From JADJLQ01 sp964396995 (GTDB taxonomy: Bacteria; Bacteroidota; Bacteroidia; Chitinophagales; Saprospiraceae): a DNA stretch of 6,993 nt. The translations under genes were made by a program, and so were the position numbers. Within the stretch, counting starts at the first letter, position 1. Each line of letters starts with the position of its first letter. This document shows positions 6,777-6,993 of this stretch, in pieces. Under the pieces are notes generated by a model, which searched no databases, was not told where the DNA came from, and worked only from the letters and a program-made list of their open reading frames with translations. The DNA lies in NCBI GenBank assembly GCA_964396995.1, contig CAYNIG010000262.1, positions 1-6,993 of the forward strand, written 5' to 3'.

Positions 6777-6993
6777 TTAAATGCTACTTAAGACTTTATC
6801 TATTATCTGTATTCCGGAATCAATTTCTTCATCCGAAACATTTACTGGCGGTCTGAATCTTACTGACTTTTCTCCTGATCCGAGTATCATTAATCCTCGC
6901 TCAAGAGAATTTCCCAATATTTTATTTCTTGTCTCGGTATCTTTGCTGTCAAATGCACAGAATAGTCCTAGTCCTCTGCTGTTTGATACTTTA
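6777..6993 (-). CDS. lat: Class III aminotransferase, probable L-lysine 6-transaminase (C-terminal part)
   Basis: Reading the minus strand from the window edge gives 71 residues followed by TAA (6777-6779); the start and catalytic part lie beyond base 6993. The visible sequence has the C-terminal small-domain pattern of PLP-dependent class III (fold type I) aminotransferases. It fits L-lysine 6-transaminase (EC 2.6.1.36) best: SRGLGLFCAFD (residues 5-15), ERGLMILGSGEKSVRFRPPV (31-50) and SDEEIDSGI (53-61) correspond to the RGRG-hCAFD, G..ShRFRPxL and EEID blocks I recall for Lat proteins. The enzyme would transfer the epsilon-amino group of lysine to 2-oxoglutarate, giving allysine and glutamate, which opens lysine degradation toward 2-aminoadipate. 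The PLP lysine is not in view, so specificity remains an inference. Other omega-transaminases are the alternative. The frame ends at the expected family length, so the 3' end is intact. The following remnant gene begins about 32 bp downstream. Confidence 0.75.
   Translation of the reverse strand, partial: KVSNSRGLGLFCAFDSKDTETRNKILGNSLERGLMILGSGEKSVRFRPPVNVSDEEIDSGIQIIDKVLSSI

Noticed and set aside
6748..6780. Hydrophobic in-frame stretch LKSIILIFTVL upstream of the remnant, resembling a signal peptide
   Set aside because: It has no start codon, overlaps the stop of the aminotransferase and is cut off by TAA at 6745-6747. AT-rich DNA easily encodes such residues by chance.

Overview
The window looks like chromosomal DNA from a Bacteroidota bacterium, possibly a Saprospiria- or Cytophagia-like lineage. 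It is AT-rich, its genes have no Shine-Dalgarno sequences before their start codons, and two of its families are ones I associate with this phylum: a DUF2157 plus GDYXXLXY membrane pair, and a chitobiase-like FN3-associated plus discoidin C-terminal module. No rRNA, tRNA, CRISPR array, insertion sequence or phage gene was seen. The assignment rests on protein resemblance from memory, not on a search.

Layout from left to right. Bases 1-2117 (+) hold a two-gene guanidino-compound unit: an AdiC-like APC antiporter cut at its 5' end by the window edge, then a 300-residue hydrolase of the guanidine-group-modifying superfamily (arginine deiminase/DDAH type). Bases 2159-3999 (-) hold a translationally coupled membrane pair: a polytopic DUF2157 protein and a single-pass GDYXXLXY protein, sharing a 4-bp ATGA overlap. 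Bases 4098-6026 (+) hold a 642-residue GH13 enzyme that matches amylosucrase along its whole length and keeps every sucrose-site residue I could align. Bases 6061-6744 (-) hold what looks like the 5'-truncated remnant of a much larger secreted protein, of which only part of an FN3-associated domain and a discoidin-like domain remain. Bases 6777-6993 (-) hold the last 71 residues of a class III aminotransferase that resembles L-lysine 6-transaminase.

How they may work together. The antiporter and hydrolase make a plausible uptake, hydrolysis and product-export unit for arginine or a modified arginine. The amylosucrase would convert sucrose into alpha-1,4-glucan plus fructose, but no sucrose transporter, fructokinase or glycogen gene is visible beside it, so it looks like a stand-alone gene. 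The DUF2157/GDYXXLXY pair has no known biochemical role. The aminotransferase would start lysine catabolism by epsilon-transamination. I see no single new system spanning the window. The points most worth a second look are the unusual active-site residues in the antiporter/hydrolase pair, the orphan amylosucrase, and the truncated FN3/discoidin gene abutting the aminotransferase.
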